From Candidatus Methanoperedens sp. (GTDB taxonomy: Archaea; Halobacteriota; Methanosarcinia; Methanosarcinales; Methanoperedenaceae), in NCBI GenBank assembly GCA_027460585.1, contig JAPZAP010000051.1, positions 1 to 35,850 on the forward strand: DNA of 35,850 bases. The letters run 5' to 3'. Made by a program: the position numbers and the translations under genes. The number at the start of each line of letters is the position of its first letter. Within the stretch, counting starts at the first letter, position 1. A model generated the notes under the pieces. The model was not told the origin of the DNA. It did no database searches and saw only the letters and a list, made by a program, of their open reading frames with translations. Shown here piece after piece: positions 24,225-31,629 of this stretch.

Positions 24225-24806
24225 TTATTTAACCCATATCACTTTTGGTTTAATCCTTTCAGGCATCTTAGTCTCTCCTTTAGGATAACCAAAAATCAGT
24301 GGTGCGACATGAATATACCCTTCAGGTGCCCCTATTTCCATCAGGAGTTTTTCATCCATCAGGGCATGCTGTGCGCCTCCGATCCAGCAGCTTCCGATCC
24401 CGATTGACTGCGCCGCAAGCATCATTGTCTGCGCTGCCATAGCACAATCATAAACTGCTGTCATTGCGTTCCTGTTCCCAAGTATTATTACAATCACGGG
24501 TGCACCATAGAACATATCGCTGCCCTCTTGTTTCAGGAATGAAAGAAAATTTTTCGTTTCTTCGGATGTGTTTCCTTCAAGATGCGGGATTAAGGACTTC
24601 TTGCAGATTTCCGATAACTCCAATTTCTTATCTTTATTCTTTATTACGAGAAATGCCCATGGCTGCATATTTAAACCAGAAGGCGCATATCCCGCGCAAT
24701 CGATTAGAAATTTTATATCGTCGTCTAGAATCTCTTTATCCAGAAATTGACGGACGCAGCGGCGTGTTTTTATTATTTCTATTACATCTTTTGAAGATTT
24801 AGCCAT
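24225..24806 (-). CDS. Nitroreductase family FMN protein
   Basis: 193 residues. RRCVRQFLDKEILDDDIKFLIDCAGYAPSGLNMQPWAFLVI is the FMN-binding N-terminal block of the NfsB/FRP fold, and MAAQTMMLAAQSIGIGSCWIGG plus PLIFGYPKGE are the second half. The family reduces nitro compounds, quinones, iodotyrosines or flavins with NAD(P)H; substrate cannot be told. It sits 102 bp downstream of ftr's stop on the same strand but shows no metabolic link to it. Confidence 0.9.
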   Translation of the reverse strand: MAKSSKDVIEIIKTRRCVRQFLDKEILDDDIKFLIDCAGYAPSGLNMQPWAFLVIKNKDKKLELSEICKKSLIPHLEGNTSEETKNFLSFLKQEGSDMFYGAPVIVIILGNRNAMTAVYDCAMAAQTMMLAAQSIGIGSCWIGGAQHALMDEKLLMEIGAPEGYIHVAPLIFGYPKGETKMPERIKPKVIWVK

Positions 24807-24908
24807 AATGATATCCTTTGTTAATAACAGATTTCTAAATATTATTAGATAACCTTTCTGGTTAAGAAAAAGGAAAAAGAAGAGAAGTGGGATTTAATCC
24901 CCTTCAAA

Positions 24909-25802
24909 TTAAAAAAGACCGTGCAGGCTGAATTTATGTGGGCCCAGTGTCCCGCCGTAATTCCCCGCGCTTATCTTTTTGACACCCGGGATCATAACGG
25001 CAGCTTCTATTCCTGCTTTCATGGATTTGCTAATTGCCTCAACGCTTAAACCGTTGATAACGATTTCATAAATAGCATTTACATCTGCAGGTACTTGCGT
25101 ATCTTTTATTTTTGCTTTTATTGAAGGGCTGAATTTTTCATTGGTCGTTGCCTTCATGAATTTGTAATTCGTAAATCCGACTTTTGATCCGCTTGCAACA
25201 ATACCTCCGGGGAATGGCGTTATTGTTCCATCCAACTGTGCTATTGCATCTACTGCATTTTCAGCCGCAGCAAGCGCAGCCATCTGGTTATCTGCCATTA
25301 TGAAGAAATTTCCTCCGGCAATACCTTCCTGTGCCCCAATACCATGCTCTGCAATAAAATCACCCTGCATCATCGGTATTTTGTAAGCTTTTCTTCCACC
25401 AATATTGGTCTCTGATTCAAATCCATCACCAAAGAATTTCAATTTGAACCCTGTGTCGAATTGCTTCTCTGCATTCGGAAGTCCATTCCACATGGCGGCT
25501 GTTGGCGCGGTCAGGACGCACTGGCCCAGGCGTTTTAATAACTGTTCTTCAAGCGATTTGAAGCCGAAGGTGCAAATCTGGATATAAGCGCCAGGTCTTC
25601 CATCAGGCGTCTCATTACAATTTACAACCTTTTCAACACCGGCTTCTGCCGGGCACATTATGACTGATGTTCCAAAACCAGTTGCTTCCTGTGCAGCCAC
25701 GAGAGCCCATCTCTTCGTTGCGCCTGTGATCAGTATTCGTGCAATCTTTATCGGAAATGCTTCCGCAAAGGTATCTTCTATCTCTACTCCATTTAGTTCC
25801 AT
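24909..25802 (-). CDS. ftr: Formylmethanofuran:tetrahydromethanopterin formyltransferase
   Basis: 297 residues, the normal Ftr length. The start MELNGVEIEDTFAEAFPIKIARILITG, and CPAEAGVEK, TPDGRPGAYIQICTF, GIAGGNFFIMADNQMAALAAAENAVDAI and FPGGIVASGSKVGFTNYKFM are hallmark blocks. Ftr moves the formyl group between methanofuran and tetrahydromethanopterin: the second step of CO2 reduction in methanogenesis, or the penultimate step of reverse methanogenesis in ANME archaea. This is the clearest metabolic marker in the window. The C-terminal ANYGGTLGPHKFSLHGLF-like end is intact. Apparently monocistronic. Confidence 0.97.
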   Translation of the reverse strand: MELNGVEIEDTFAEAFPIKIARILITGATKRWALVAAQEATGFGTSVIMCPAEAGVEKVVNCNETPDGRPGAYIQICTFGFKSLEEQLLKRLGQCVLTAPTAAMWNGLPNAEKQFDTGFKLKFFGDGFESETNIGGRKAYKIPMMQGDFIAEHGIGAQEGIAGGNFFIMADNQMAALAAAENAVDAIAQLDGTITPFPGGIVASGSKVGFTNYKFMKATTNEKFSPSIKAKIKDTQVPADVNAIYEIVINGLSVEAISKSMKAGIEAAVMIPGVKKISAGNYGGTLGPHKFSLHGLF

Positions 25803-25930
25803 TAATATCCCTCATATGATTAACCCAAAATATACATTACGGGTCATCAAACAATCAGTTATTTTTATTGTAGTACCTAATATATGCATCGAAATGTTTT
25901 GGCGGTGCAATAGAAAAAAAAAGAACGTTT

Positions 25931-26206
25931 TTAATGCATCATCTCGTCCACAGCCCGACTTGCAAGTTCCTGCATTCGCACCTGTGTTCTTCCCGGTCCT
26001 GAGAACTCATCATGCGCCATTACGGACGCGATTTCCTGGCCAAGGATGAAGATTGCATGTTTGTGTTCGGCTTTGCTTCGATGCACATGTATGGGGCTTA
26101 TCTGAAGGGACTGGTAATGTGAAAATTCCACATTTTCACTTTCCTCAAAGAACTTCTTCATTTGCACCATCAGTGTATGTAGTTGGATTAATTCTTCTTT
26201 ATGTAT
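25931..26206 (-). CDS. UPF0058 family protein, apparent ATA start
   Basis: 91 residues if begun at ATA 26206. The frame reads (I)HKEELIQLHTLMVQMKKFFEE, and UPF0058 proteins begin MHKEELIQLHTL, so the codon at the conserved Met is ATA. AGGAGG lies 7 nt before it, in a stretch (GGAGGCGGTC) close to the full anti-Shine-Dalgarno complement. The first true ATG (26170) has no SD and would drop 12 conserved residues. The rest, ISPIHVHRSKAEHKHAIFILGQEIASVMA, is strong family sequence. Function of the family is unknown; it is widespread in euryarchaea. Either a non-canonical start or a recent ATG-to-ATA change (real or sequencing). Confidence 0.85.
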   Translation of the reverse strand: MHKEELIQLHTLMVQMKKFFEESENVEFSHYQSLQISPIHVHRSKAEHKHAIFILGQEIASVMAHDEFSGPGRTQVRMQELASRAVDEMMH

Positions 26207-26504
26207 AAGACCGCCTCCTAACTGTGTGTAGCTGTTTACTGCTTGGCAGTAACTCTGATTCTAGTGACATTGATTCAGTACTAAAATGGTTTGCCCGGAA
26301 AATCTATGCCGCTCTCCTAAGCTTAAGCTTTTCGATTTAATCTTAATGATTCTTCGTGATTAATATATAATTTCAGGCTCAAAATTTTGTTAATATCAAT
26401 CAACATGTTAACGAATAAACTGAAATCTCAGTTTATATGGTTTTAGGGCATGCTTTGCATGCCCTTCATTATATCACAAATCCACAAAGTATTTTTGTAA
26501 GATT
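26207..26504. other. Gene-free stretch with three perfect hairpins
   Basis: No gene. Exact stems: TTACTGC/GCAGTAA at 26236-26252 (3-nt loop); ATAAACTGA/TCAGTTTAT at 26415-26436 (9-bp stem, 4-nt loop); GGGCATGC/GCATGCCC at 26446-26464 (8-bp stem, TTT loop). The first lies 30-46 bp upstream of the UPF0058 start and could be in its 5' UTR. The other two lie 41-90 bp past the stop of the lipoprotein gene and may end its transcript. There is also a 12-bp palindrome AAGCTTAAGCTT at 26319. Confidence 0.6.
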
Positions 26505-27011
26505 TTACGGGTTAACAACTATTTTCTGGTGCGTCTCGCGAGGATATTCTTTTATATAAACTTCATATTCCCCGGGCTTGTCGAATGTATAATTGAAATA
26601 ACTCAATTCATGTCTCAGTCTGGAACTGGAATTATTCCATAAACCTTCCTGACTAACTATTGTAAGGACATAATTATCTACTGAGACGCTTCTCCATTTT
26701 ACAGTATCTCCTTCATTGATCGTGAGGGTATAATTGCTATAAGGTGCCGAACCATTAAAGACCGTGACCTTGCGGAATCCATATAATTCATCGACGTCGG
26801 AAGTATAAAGCTTCTGCTCCCTTATTTGTGTCGGAACAGGAGTAGGCATCTGAGTGGTCGGGACAACCGTTGGCGAAGCTATTGCAGCCGTCGGGGTGGC
26901 CGTCAGGGTAGCTGTCGGGGCTGGAGTCGCTACCGGTTTTTCTTCAACACATCCAAGGAAAAACAAAGATAAAGTTACTATGAAAATTGAAATAAGTTTG
27001 TTATTAGTCAT
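26505..27011 (-). CDS. Lipoprotein with ligand-less cupredoxin-like domain
   Basis: 168 residues. A lipoprotein signal ends in FFLGC (C21). A Pro/Thr/Ala linker (about 27-63) leads to an 85-residue beta domain: YTLTINEGDTVKWRSVSVDNYVLTIVS ... FNYTFDKPGEYEVYIKEYPRE ... KIVVNP. The strand order and the GDTVxW and F.YTFxxPGEYxVY segments are those of plastocyanin-like cupredoxins. The expected first His (N-Y-V-L-T here), the Cys (I here) and the second His/Met are not present, so it probably does not bind type 1 copper. Surface anchored. Similar in plan to the lipoprotein at 13968-14930, more distantly in sequence. Role unknown. Confidence 0.82.
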   Translation of the reverse strand: MTNNKLISIFIVTLSLFFLGCVEEKPVATPAPTATLTATPTAAIASPTVVPTTQMPTPVPTQIREQKLYTSDVDELYGFRKVTVFNGSAPYSNYTLTINEGDTVKWRSVSVDNYVLTIVSQEGLWNNSSSRLRHELSYFNYTFDKPGEYEVYIKEYPRETHQKIVVNP

Positions 27012-27120
27012 ACCTCACCGGTAACCGTAATGGCGCTCTGTATAATAATATTATCTATTTGTTCTCTGATATCGATTCAGGATAAGGGTTTATTAACAAT
27101 CCCTTACATAAATCCCATAA

Positions 27121-28347
27121 ATGGATAAAAGCGAAAAAAAAGAGATGAAGTGGATATACGAAGAGATCGTGGGCAGAATTCCCCCATTCTCCCTTATTTC
27201 TTATAAATACAGCATTCTCCTGCAATTATTTTTACTTCTGGTCATTGGTATCTTCCTTGGTTTTGTCTTTGGCATTAAACAAATTTCAATGCTTTACGGT
27301 TCACTTGCCATACTTGTGGCAGTATCGTGGAGCCTTTTGATTCTGCAACTTGCTCCAACGCTTCGCAAATTCAGGGCGCCCTTAAGCAAGGATGAAAATG
27401 ATTTGCTTGAGCGGTATAAAGACATCCTTTTTAACAGGAATCATTATGAAGCAGTCCCTGGTCTTGTTATTTTCATACCATTCATGTTCTATCTTTTTTA
27501 TCAGGGCACGGATCTGCTGGAAATGTGGCTTGGAAAAGAACCGAATATTATTTTGATATTGTTCGTTAGTCTTCTTATCTGGGACATCTGTTACAGGATG
27601 GGACTGGGGGTATGGACATCGATCCTTGCGCTTTGGAGATCCATCCGGCTCAAGAGACTTGCAGAAAAAAGAACTGAACTTGAACATACACCTTACACGG
27701 AGCTTAGATATCTGCAAAAGCTGGATATAAATAACGTATTTTTCGGGATAATATCACTTCTTCTGTTACCCATTTTCAAGACCGATGAACTCCTTTTTAC
27801 GGTCATACTGGTCTTTATGTTTTTTGTAACCATTACTTCTTTGATATCCGCATATATAATATCAAAAGTACCCTGGCTTCCCCCGGATATTTATGATCTT
27901 GTTAATGAGTCAAGTTTTGCATACATCGGTACTTCACTTGGTGGAATTACACATGTTACTCCTGTAGTGTATGTTTTTGACGGGCAGAAAATCTATTTCA
28001 ATACATCAAAGGAAGCAAAAAAATTAAAGATCATGCAGCAAAACAACAAAGTCGCATTCCTGATCGATAAAAGGGACATGAGCAACATATATGAGAATAA
28101 GGCAGCCATGTTCACAGGAGAAGTCAAGATATATGGATTAATGGATATTCCGTTGCGTCTTTTCAGTATGCTTGGAGCTTTGAAACTTTTTATGAAGAAA
28201 TATCCTGAATACACAAAGAAATATTCTACTTCGGAATTACCCAAAGCATGGCAGTTGACGCCGATCATATCAAGGATATTGGTCGAAGTAAAACCCGTCA
28301 AGATCATCTACTGGAGAGGAGCAAAACAAATCAGTGTGCCGGTGTGA
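27121..28347 (+). CDS. Six-helix membrane protein fused to PNPOx-like flavin domain
   Basis: 408 residues in two parts. Residues 30-250 contain six hydrophobic helices (about 31-50, 56-78, 111-127, 142-158, 204-219, 224-248) with charged loops. Residues 255-405 are a split-barrel pyridoxamine 5'-phosphate oxidase-like domain: FAYIGTSLGGITHVTPVVYVFDGQKIYFNTSKEAKKLKIMQQNNKVAFLID, ending LVEVKPVKIIYWRG. This domain family binds FMN, F420 or heme. The fusion puts the cofactor domain at the membrane face. The next gene, 2 bp after the stop, encodes a soluble paralogue of the same domain, pointing to a paired function. I know of no characterised protein with this arrangement. Substrate unknown. Confidence 0.8.
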   Translation: MDKSEKKEMKWIYEEIVGRIPPFSLISYKYSILLQLFLLLVIGIFLGFVFGIKQISMLYGSLAILVAVSWSLLILQLAPTLRKFRAPLSKDENDLLERYKDILFNRNHYEAVPGLVIFIPFMFYLFYQGTDLLEMWLGKEPNIILILFVSLLIWDICYRMGLGVWTSILALWRSIRLKRLAEKRTELEHTPYTELRYLQKLDINNVFFGIISLLLLPIFKTDELLFTVILVFMFFVTITSLISAYIISKVPWLPPDIYDLVNESSFAYIGTSLGGITHVTPVVYVFDGQKIYFNTSKEAKKLKIMQQNNKVAFLIDKRDMSNIYENKAAMFTGEVKIYGLMDIPLRLFSMLGALKLFMKKYPEYTKKYSTSELPKAWQLTPIISRILVEVKPVKIIYWRGAKQISVPV

Positions 28348-28349
28348 TT

Positions 28350-28838
28350 ATGCAAATACCAGATGAAATGCGAAATATCTTATATGCGAATTATTTTGGA
28401 TACGTTTGCACGAGCGACAGATTTGACCAGCCTCACCTGACTCCGGTTTTTTTTGTGTATGATGAAAATTCCCATAAACTATTTTTTATTACGAATGAAA
28501 GATCAAAAAAGATCAAGAACTTATCCGAAAATCCCAATGTCAGTATTACAATAGACATAAGAGATCCGGTAAACCCATTCAACAATGAAGGAGTAATGGC
28601 ACAGGGCACAGCGAATATCACCGACAGGGCACCAATATATTTCTTATCAGAAGAGACATTGCAATTATACTATGACATCTATCTTGAATTCAAAAGCAAA
28701 TACCAGAAAGTCATTGATAATAAACCGATGGGAGAGAACGATGTAATTATCCAGATCAATATTGAAAAAATGGTGTACTGGAAAGGACCACATTTTAAAT
28801 CTTTGAAATTCAAGAAAGATTCGCAGGTTATTTCCTAG
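28350..28838 (+). CDS. PNPOx-like split-barrel flavin/F420-binding protein
   Basis: 162 residues from ATG 28350; GTG 28344, which overlaps the previous stop, is an alternative. The frame stays open further upstream but that part lies inside the previous gene. Family marks: LYANYFGYVCTSDRFDQPHLTPVFFVYDENSHKLFFITNERSKKIKNL, then ENPNVSITIDIRD, ending IEKMVYWKGPHF. The HLTPVxFVYD and KxKNLxxNPNV segments are those of pyridoxamine phosphate oxidase-like proteins that use FMN or F420. It shares its layout with the C-terminal domain of the preceding membrane protein, so the two probably arose by duplication and act together. Confidence 0.87.
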   Translation: MQIPDEMRNILYANYFGYVCTSDRFDQPHLTPVFFVYDENSHKLFFITNERSKKIKNLSENPNVSITIDIRDPVNPFNNEGVMAQGTANITDRAPIYFLSEETLQLYYDIYLEFKSKYQKVIDNKPMGENDVIIQINIEKMVYWKGPHFKSLKFKKDSQVIS

Positions 28839-28986
28839 CTCTCATTAATGGTGTCATGGAAAACAACGATACAAAATCATTCTTTTTTTGTTGAGTCCGC
28901 TTACCCGGGTTAGAAGGCTATAATTGCATATTTCTTGCAAAATAAAATATACTTTAAAGTAATAAAAACATAATATAATAGAAAAA

Positions 28987-29616
28987 ATGTATATTGATAA
29001 TTACACTTCCAGATGCAAGATATTCGAACAAATCCCCACCGGGTCAACTGTACTTGAGATCGGGTGCGGTTCAGGCAGGCTTGCAAATATTTTGACCATA
29101 AAGAAAAAATGCAGGGTTTATTGTGTAGACAAAGACCCAATAATATCTTCTTTTGCACGCGGTAAATGCCTTGAGATATTGAATATTGATATTGAAAATA
29201 TGGAGTTGCCTTATGAAAAAGAGGCTTTTGACTGCATAATTATTGGAAATACTCTTGAACACATGATAGAACCCGGACAAGTTTTGATAAGCCTTAAGAA
29301 ATATCTTAAAGAGGATGGATTATTGATATATTCTGTCCCGAACATTGTGAACTGGTATTCCAGGATGATGATTTTTTGTGGCAAATTCGAATATGAAGAC
29401 GGAACCGTTTTTGAGAGGAACCATTTGCGGTTCTTTACACTGCGGTCTGCAAAAAAACTGGCTATTGATTCGGGTTATCGCATCATACGGCTTGATGTTA
29501 CACCCAGCATATATCTTTGCAGGGAGCGTTTAAACTTCTTGTGGTACGGGATGGCGAAAGCCTGGAAAAATCTTTTTGCGGACGAATTCATAATCATTGC
29601 GAGAAAGCCTTATTAA
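28987..29616 (+). CDS. Class I SAM-dependent methyltransferase
   Basis: 209 residues. Motif I VLEIGCGSGRLANIL (about 22-36) binds S-adenosylmethionine; VYCVDKD is the acidic loop after strand 2; FDCIIIGNTLEHM is motif post-I with the LEH seen in UbiG/Methyltransf_11/23 types. The C-terminal half (SVPNIVNWYSRMMIFCGKFEY ... HLRFFTLRSAKKLA) resembles methyltransferases linked to surface glycan or lipid synthesis. Substrate unknown. Separate from its neighbours by 148 bp upstream and 51 bp downstream; may be co-transcribed with the repeat protein. Confidence 0.88.
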   Translation: MYIDNYTSRCKIFEQIPTGSTVLEIGCGSGRLANILTIKKKCRVYCVDKDPIISSFARGKCLEILNIDIENMELPYEKEAFDCIIIGNTLEHMIEPGQVLISLKKYLKEDGLLIYSVPNIVNWYSRMMIFCGKFEYEDGTVFERNHLRFFTLRSAKKLAIDSGYRIIRLDVTPSIYLCRERLNFLWYGMAKAWKNLFADEFIIIARKPY

Positions 29617-29667
29617 TGTTAGCGTCAAAACATTCTGTCAGGTTTAAGAAAAAACCTGGATACAGAA

Positions 29668-30696
29668 ATGACAGACGAGAAAGCAATTGCATACATCAAA
29701 AAATGTCTTGATGCAGGGAAGATGCGTGAAGCCATAGATGCCTCCAGGATAACAAAAGTCCCGCTTTCAAAAGAAGAACTCAAATTTTGCATTCAGAAAT
29801 ATCTTGATGCTGGATGGATGCCAAAAGCCATCGAAGGCTCAAAAGCCGCATGTATAGACTTGCCTCAAGATGTGCTTATCAAATATGTCAATAAGTATCT
29901 TGAAGAGGGAAAGATCTACTCAGCAGTTGATGCCTCAAAACTGATCGGTATGCCGCTTCCTAAAGAGAAGATCGCTATCACAGGAAAAGAGTGCCTGCTT
30001 AAAGGAAAACTCACATCAGGACTTGAAGCCTACAAGCTTATAAAAGAATCGCCCCCCGAAGAAGAACTTATCGCATGCGCAAGCGTGTGTTTCAAAGAAG
30101 GAAAGCTCTCTCATGGTCTTGAAGCATATAAACTAATTAATAAAGCCCCGCCTGAAGATGAACTCGTTACCTGCGGAAATTTTTGTTTCAATATCGGACA
30201 GATCACTCCCGGCCTTGAAGCTTATGCTTTAGCAAAAAGGACACCCACAAAAGAACTCCTTCGCGCATGCGGCGAAACATGCCTTCTTGAAAAACGCACA
30301 GACGATGCCAGGAAATCTTTCGTGGCTGCGCAGAAAATTGATGAAACGAAGAACAAGGATATTGAGGTCAGGGAAATATCATTTAATGACTTGAGCGCCG
30401 GTATCAATAAATCCTGGAAAAGTCCCGGGCCGAAAGTATGTTCCGATTGCCACAACGATACGGAAATGAAAGACAGGTTTTTTATATTGTCAAGATGTCC
30501 TGAAAATGTGGATGAGGAAGAACGTCTTGATACTCTCATGAAAAAACAGCATGGTGTTATGCAATTTTGTGTCGAGATGGATGTTTTCGGAGATGGCAGG
30601 GGATTGATATGCTCTGCTGTATGCGCAAAATGCGGCTCACAAAATGTTGTTCTTGGTGCTGATGATTGGACGTATATGGAGATAAAAAGGAGATAA
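29668..30696 (+). CDS. Seven-fold 32-residue helical-repeat protein with zinc-binding tail
   Basis: 342 residues. Residues about 7-230 are seven gapless repeats of exactly 32 residues; the marker glycines fall at 17, 49, 81, 113, 145 and 177, with the seventh at 209 changed to Lys. A unit reads like CxxKGKLxxGLEAYKLIKEx followed by PPEEEL: two short helices with a turn, TPR/PPR-like but shorter than TPR (34) or PPR (35). Residues 255-342 hold two Cys pairs, C258/C261 (CSDC) and C319/C322 (CAKC), most likely a zinc ribbon. No signal peptide or membrane helix, so cytoplasmic. A scaffold or RNA/protein-binding role is plausible; family not recognised. Confidence 0.82.
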   Translation: MTDEKAIAYIKKCLDAGKMREAIDASRITKVPLSKEELKFCIQKYLDAGWMPKAIEGSKAACIDLPQDVLIKYVNKYLEEGKIYSAVDASKLIGMPLPKEKIAITGKECLLKGKLTSGLEAYKLIKESPPEEELIACASVCFKEGKLSHGLEAYKLINKAPPEDELVTCGNFCFNIGQITPGLEAYALAKRTPTKELLRACGETCLLEKRTDDARKSFVAAQKIDETKNKDIEVREISFNDLSAGINKSWKSPGPKVCSDCHNDTEMKDRFFILSRCPENVDEEERLDTLMKKQHGVMQFCVEMDVFGDGRGLICSAVCAKCGSQNVVLGADDWTYMEIKRR

Positions 30697-30767
30697 AACA
30701 TCACGTATATTCGTTTAGATAATATTATATTCCTTAAGACCAATTTGTAAGCAATGGGTGAAAATTA

Positions 30768-31001
30768 ATGACCATTGGCTTTGTATTGATCAATGTATCG
30801 CCGGGAACTGAAAAAAAGGTCTTTGACACAATGATAAAATGGGATGAGATCCAGGAGCTGTATCCACTTTTTGGTGATTATGACCTCATCGCAAAAGTAC
30901 AGACAAGCGATTATGAGGGATTAAGTGATATCGTGGTCAATAAGATAAGGGCATTAAAAGGCGTTACTGAAACAAAAACGCTTACAGGGGCAAAATTCTA
31001 A
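30768..31001 (+). CDS. Stand-alone Lrp/AsnC ligand-binding (RAM) domain
   Basis: 77 residues comprising only the effector/oligomerisation domain of Lrp/AsnC regulators: GFVLINVSPGTEKKVFDTMIK, LYPLFGDYDLIAKVQTSDYEGLSDIVVNKIRALKGVTETKTL. The DNA-binding winged helix is absent. Such single RAM proteins bind amino acids and form rings, and may modulate full-length Lrp proteins. An 8-T run directly after the stop (about 31003-31010) is a likely archaeal terminator. Monocistronic by appearance. Confidence 0.92.
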   Translation: MTIGFVLINVSPGTEKKVFDTMIKWDEIQELYPLFGDYDLIAKVQTSDYEGLSDIVVNKIRALKGVTETKTLTGAKF

Positions 31002-31223
31002 TTTTTTTTAAAAAATTGCGGATATCAAGCATTCTGGATAGAAGCACATGTTGTAATAGTTTTTTCTAAAAAATCTGTTGCATCCAGCCTTCTCTATCGT
31101 TTCCTCAGTCGCCTGCCGAATAAGGGCTATTGTAACGTCCGAGGAATACGTTTTTCATTCATTAATTATCCACTAAAATATCCATCAATAAACTATTTAA
31201 AATTGTATGGAATATCACATTGT

Positions 31224-31290
31224 TGTGCAAATGTTGCTCAAATTATTTATACTACTTATTTCAATTATACTAATGTGCAAATATTGCACA
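31224..31290 (+). promoter_or_regulatory. Paired 17-bp palindromic operators flanking a TATA box
   Basis: TGTGCAA-ATG-TTGCTCA (31224-31240, one mismatch between arms) and TGTGCAA-ATA-TTGCACA (31274-31290, perfect arms) are two copies of one palindrome, exactly 50 bp apart. A TATA-like TTTATACTA (about 31246-31254) lies between them, and the gene's SD (GAGGGA) and ATG at 31314 follow. A repressor bound to both sites would close the promoter. Apart from this and the 8-T run near 31003, nothing is seen in the gap 31002-31313. Confidence 0.75.
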
Positions 31291-31313
31291 TATAAAGATA
31301 ATAGAGGGAAAAA

Positions 31314-31607
31314 ATGAAACTAATAAATGCAATCAGAATGGTCCAAGAACGTGAAAAAATAAAAAGAAAAGAAGAAAAAGAGATGCAAAGACGGAGAATG
31401 CCTTTTGGAAATCAATTCGTCGATATGCAGAATCCAAAACATACATTGGCTCAAGGATTATTCGCTCAGAAAAATCTGGTTCATGTACAGTCCATTTTTC
31501 CAAAGGAAGATGTTCTTGAACTAAAAATGAGAACCAAAGAAGCACATATAAAGGAAGCTCTTTTAAAAGCAGTTTACTTTTATTTGGAAAACGCCGATGA
31601 TGAGTGA
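31314..31607 (+). CDS. Small charged protein, DUF5371-like
   Basis: 97 residues. The N-terminal 40 are strongly basic and helical (MVQEREKIKRKEEKEMQRRR). The C-terminal part, LVHVQSIFPKEDVLELKMRTKEAHIKEALLKAVYFYLE, looks like the methanosarcinal DUF5371 family, which resembles a ribbon-helix-helix pattern: one strand (LVHVQSIF) then two helices. That would make it a DNA-binding dimer and, given the double palindromic operator in front of its own promoter, a candidate autorepressor. The family match is from memory and moderately sure; the ribbon-helix-helix reading is inference. Confidence 0.7.
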   Translation: MKLINAIRMVQEREKIKRKEEKEMQRRRMPFGNQFVDMQNPKHTLAQGLFAQKNLVHVQSIFPKEDVLELKMRTKEAHIKEALLKAVYFYLENADDE

Positions 31608-31615
31608 ATAATTTC

Positions 31616-31629
31616 TTTTTTTAAAAAAA
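31616..31629. terminator. Bidirectional T7/A7 terminator
   Basis: Seven T (31616-31622) followed by seven A (31623-31629) lie between the convergent DUF5371-like gene (stop 31607) and the Cas4-like gene (stop codon 31621-31623). Each strand sees a T run at the end of its gene, the usual archaeal termination signal. Confidence 0.65.

Noticed and set aside
28248-28349. 34-codon N-terminal extension of the soluble PNPOx protein
   Set aside because: It lies inside the preceding fusion gene, and the family-like sequence starts at the ATG at 28350.
30444-30458. CxxCH (CSDCH) heme c motif in the 32-residue-repeat protein
   Set aside because: The protein has no signal peptide or membrane anchor, and the Cys pair is matched by a second CxxC (CAKC), so a zinc ribbon is the better reading.
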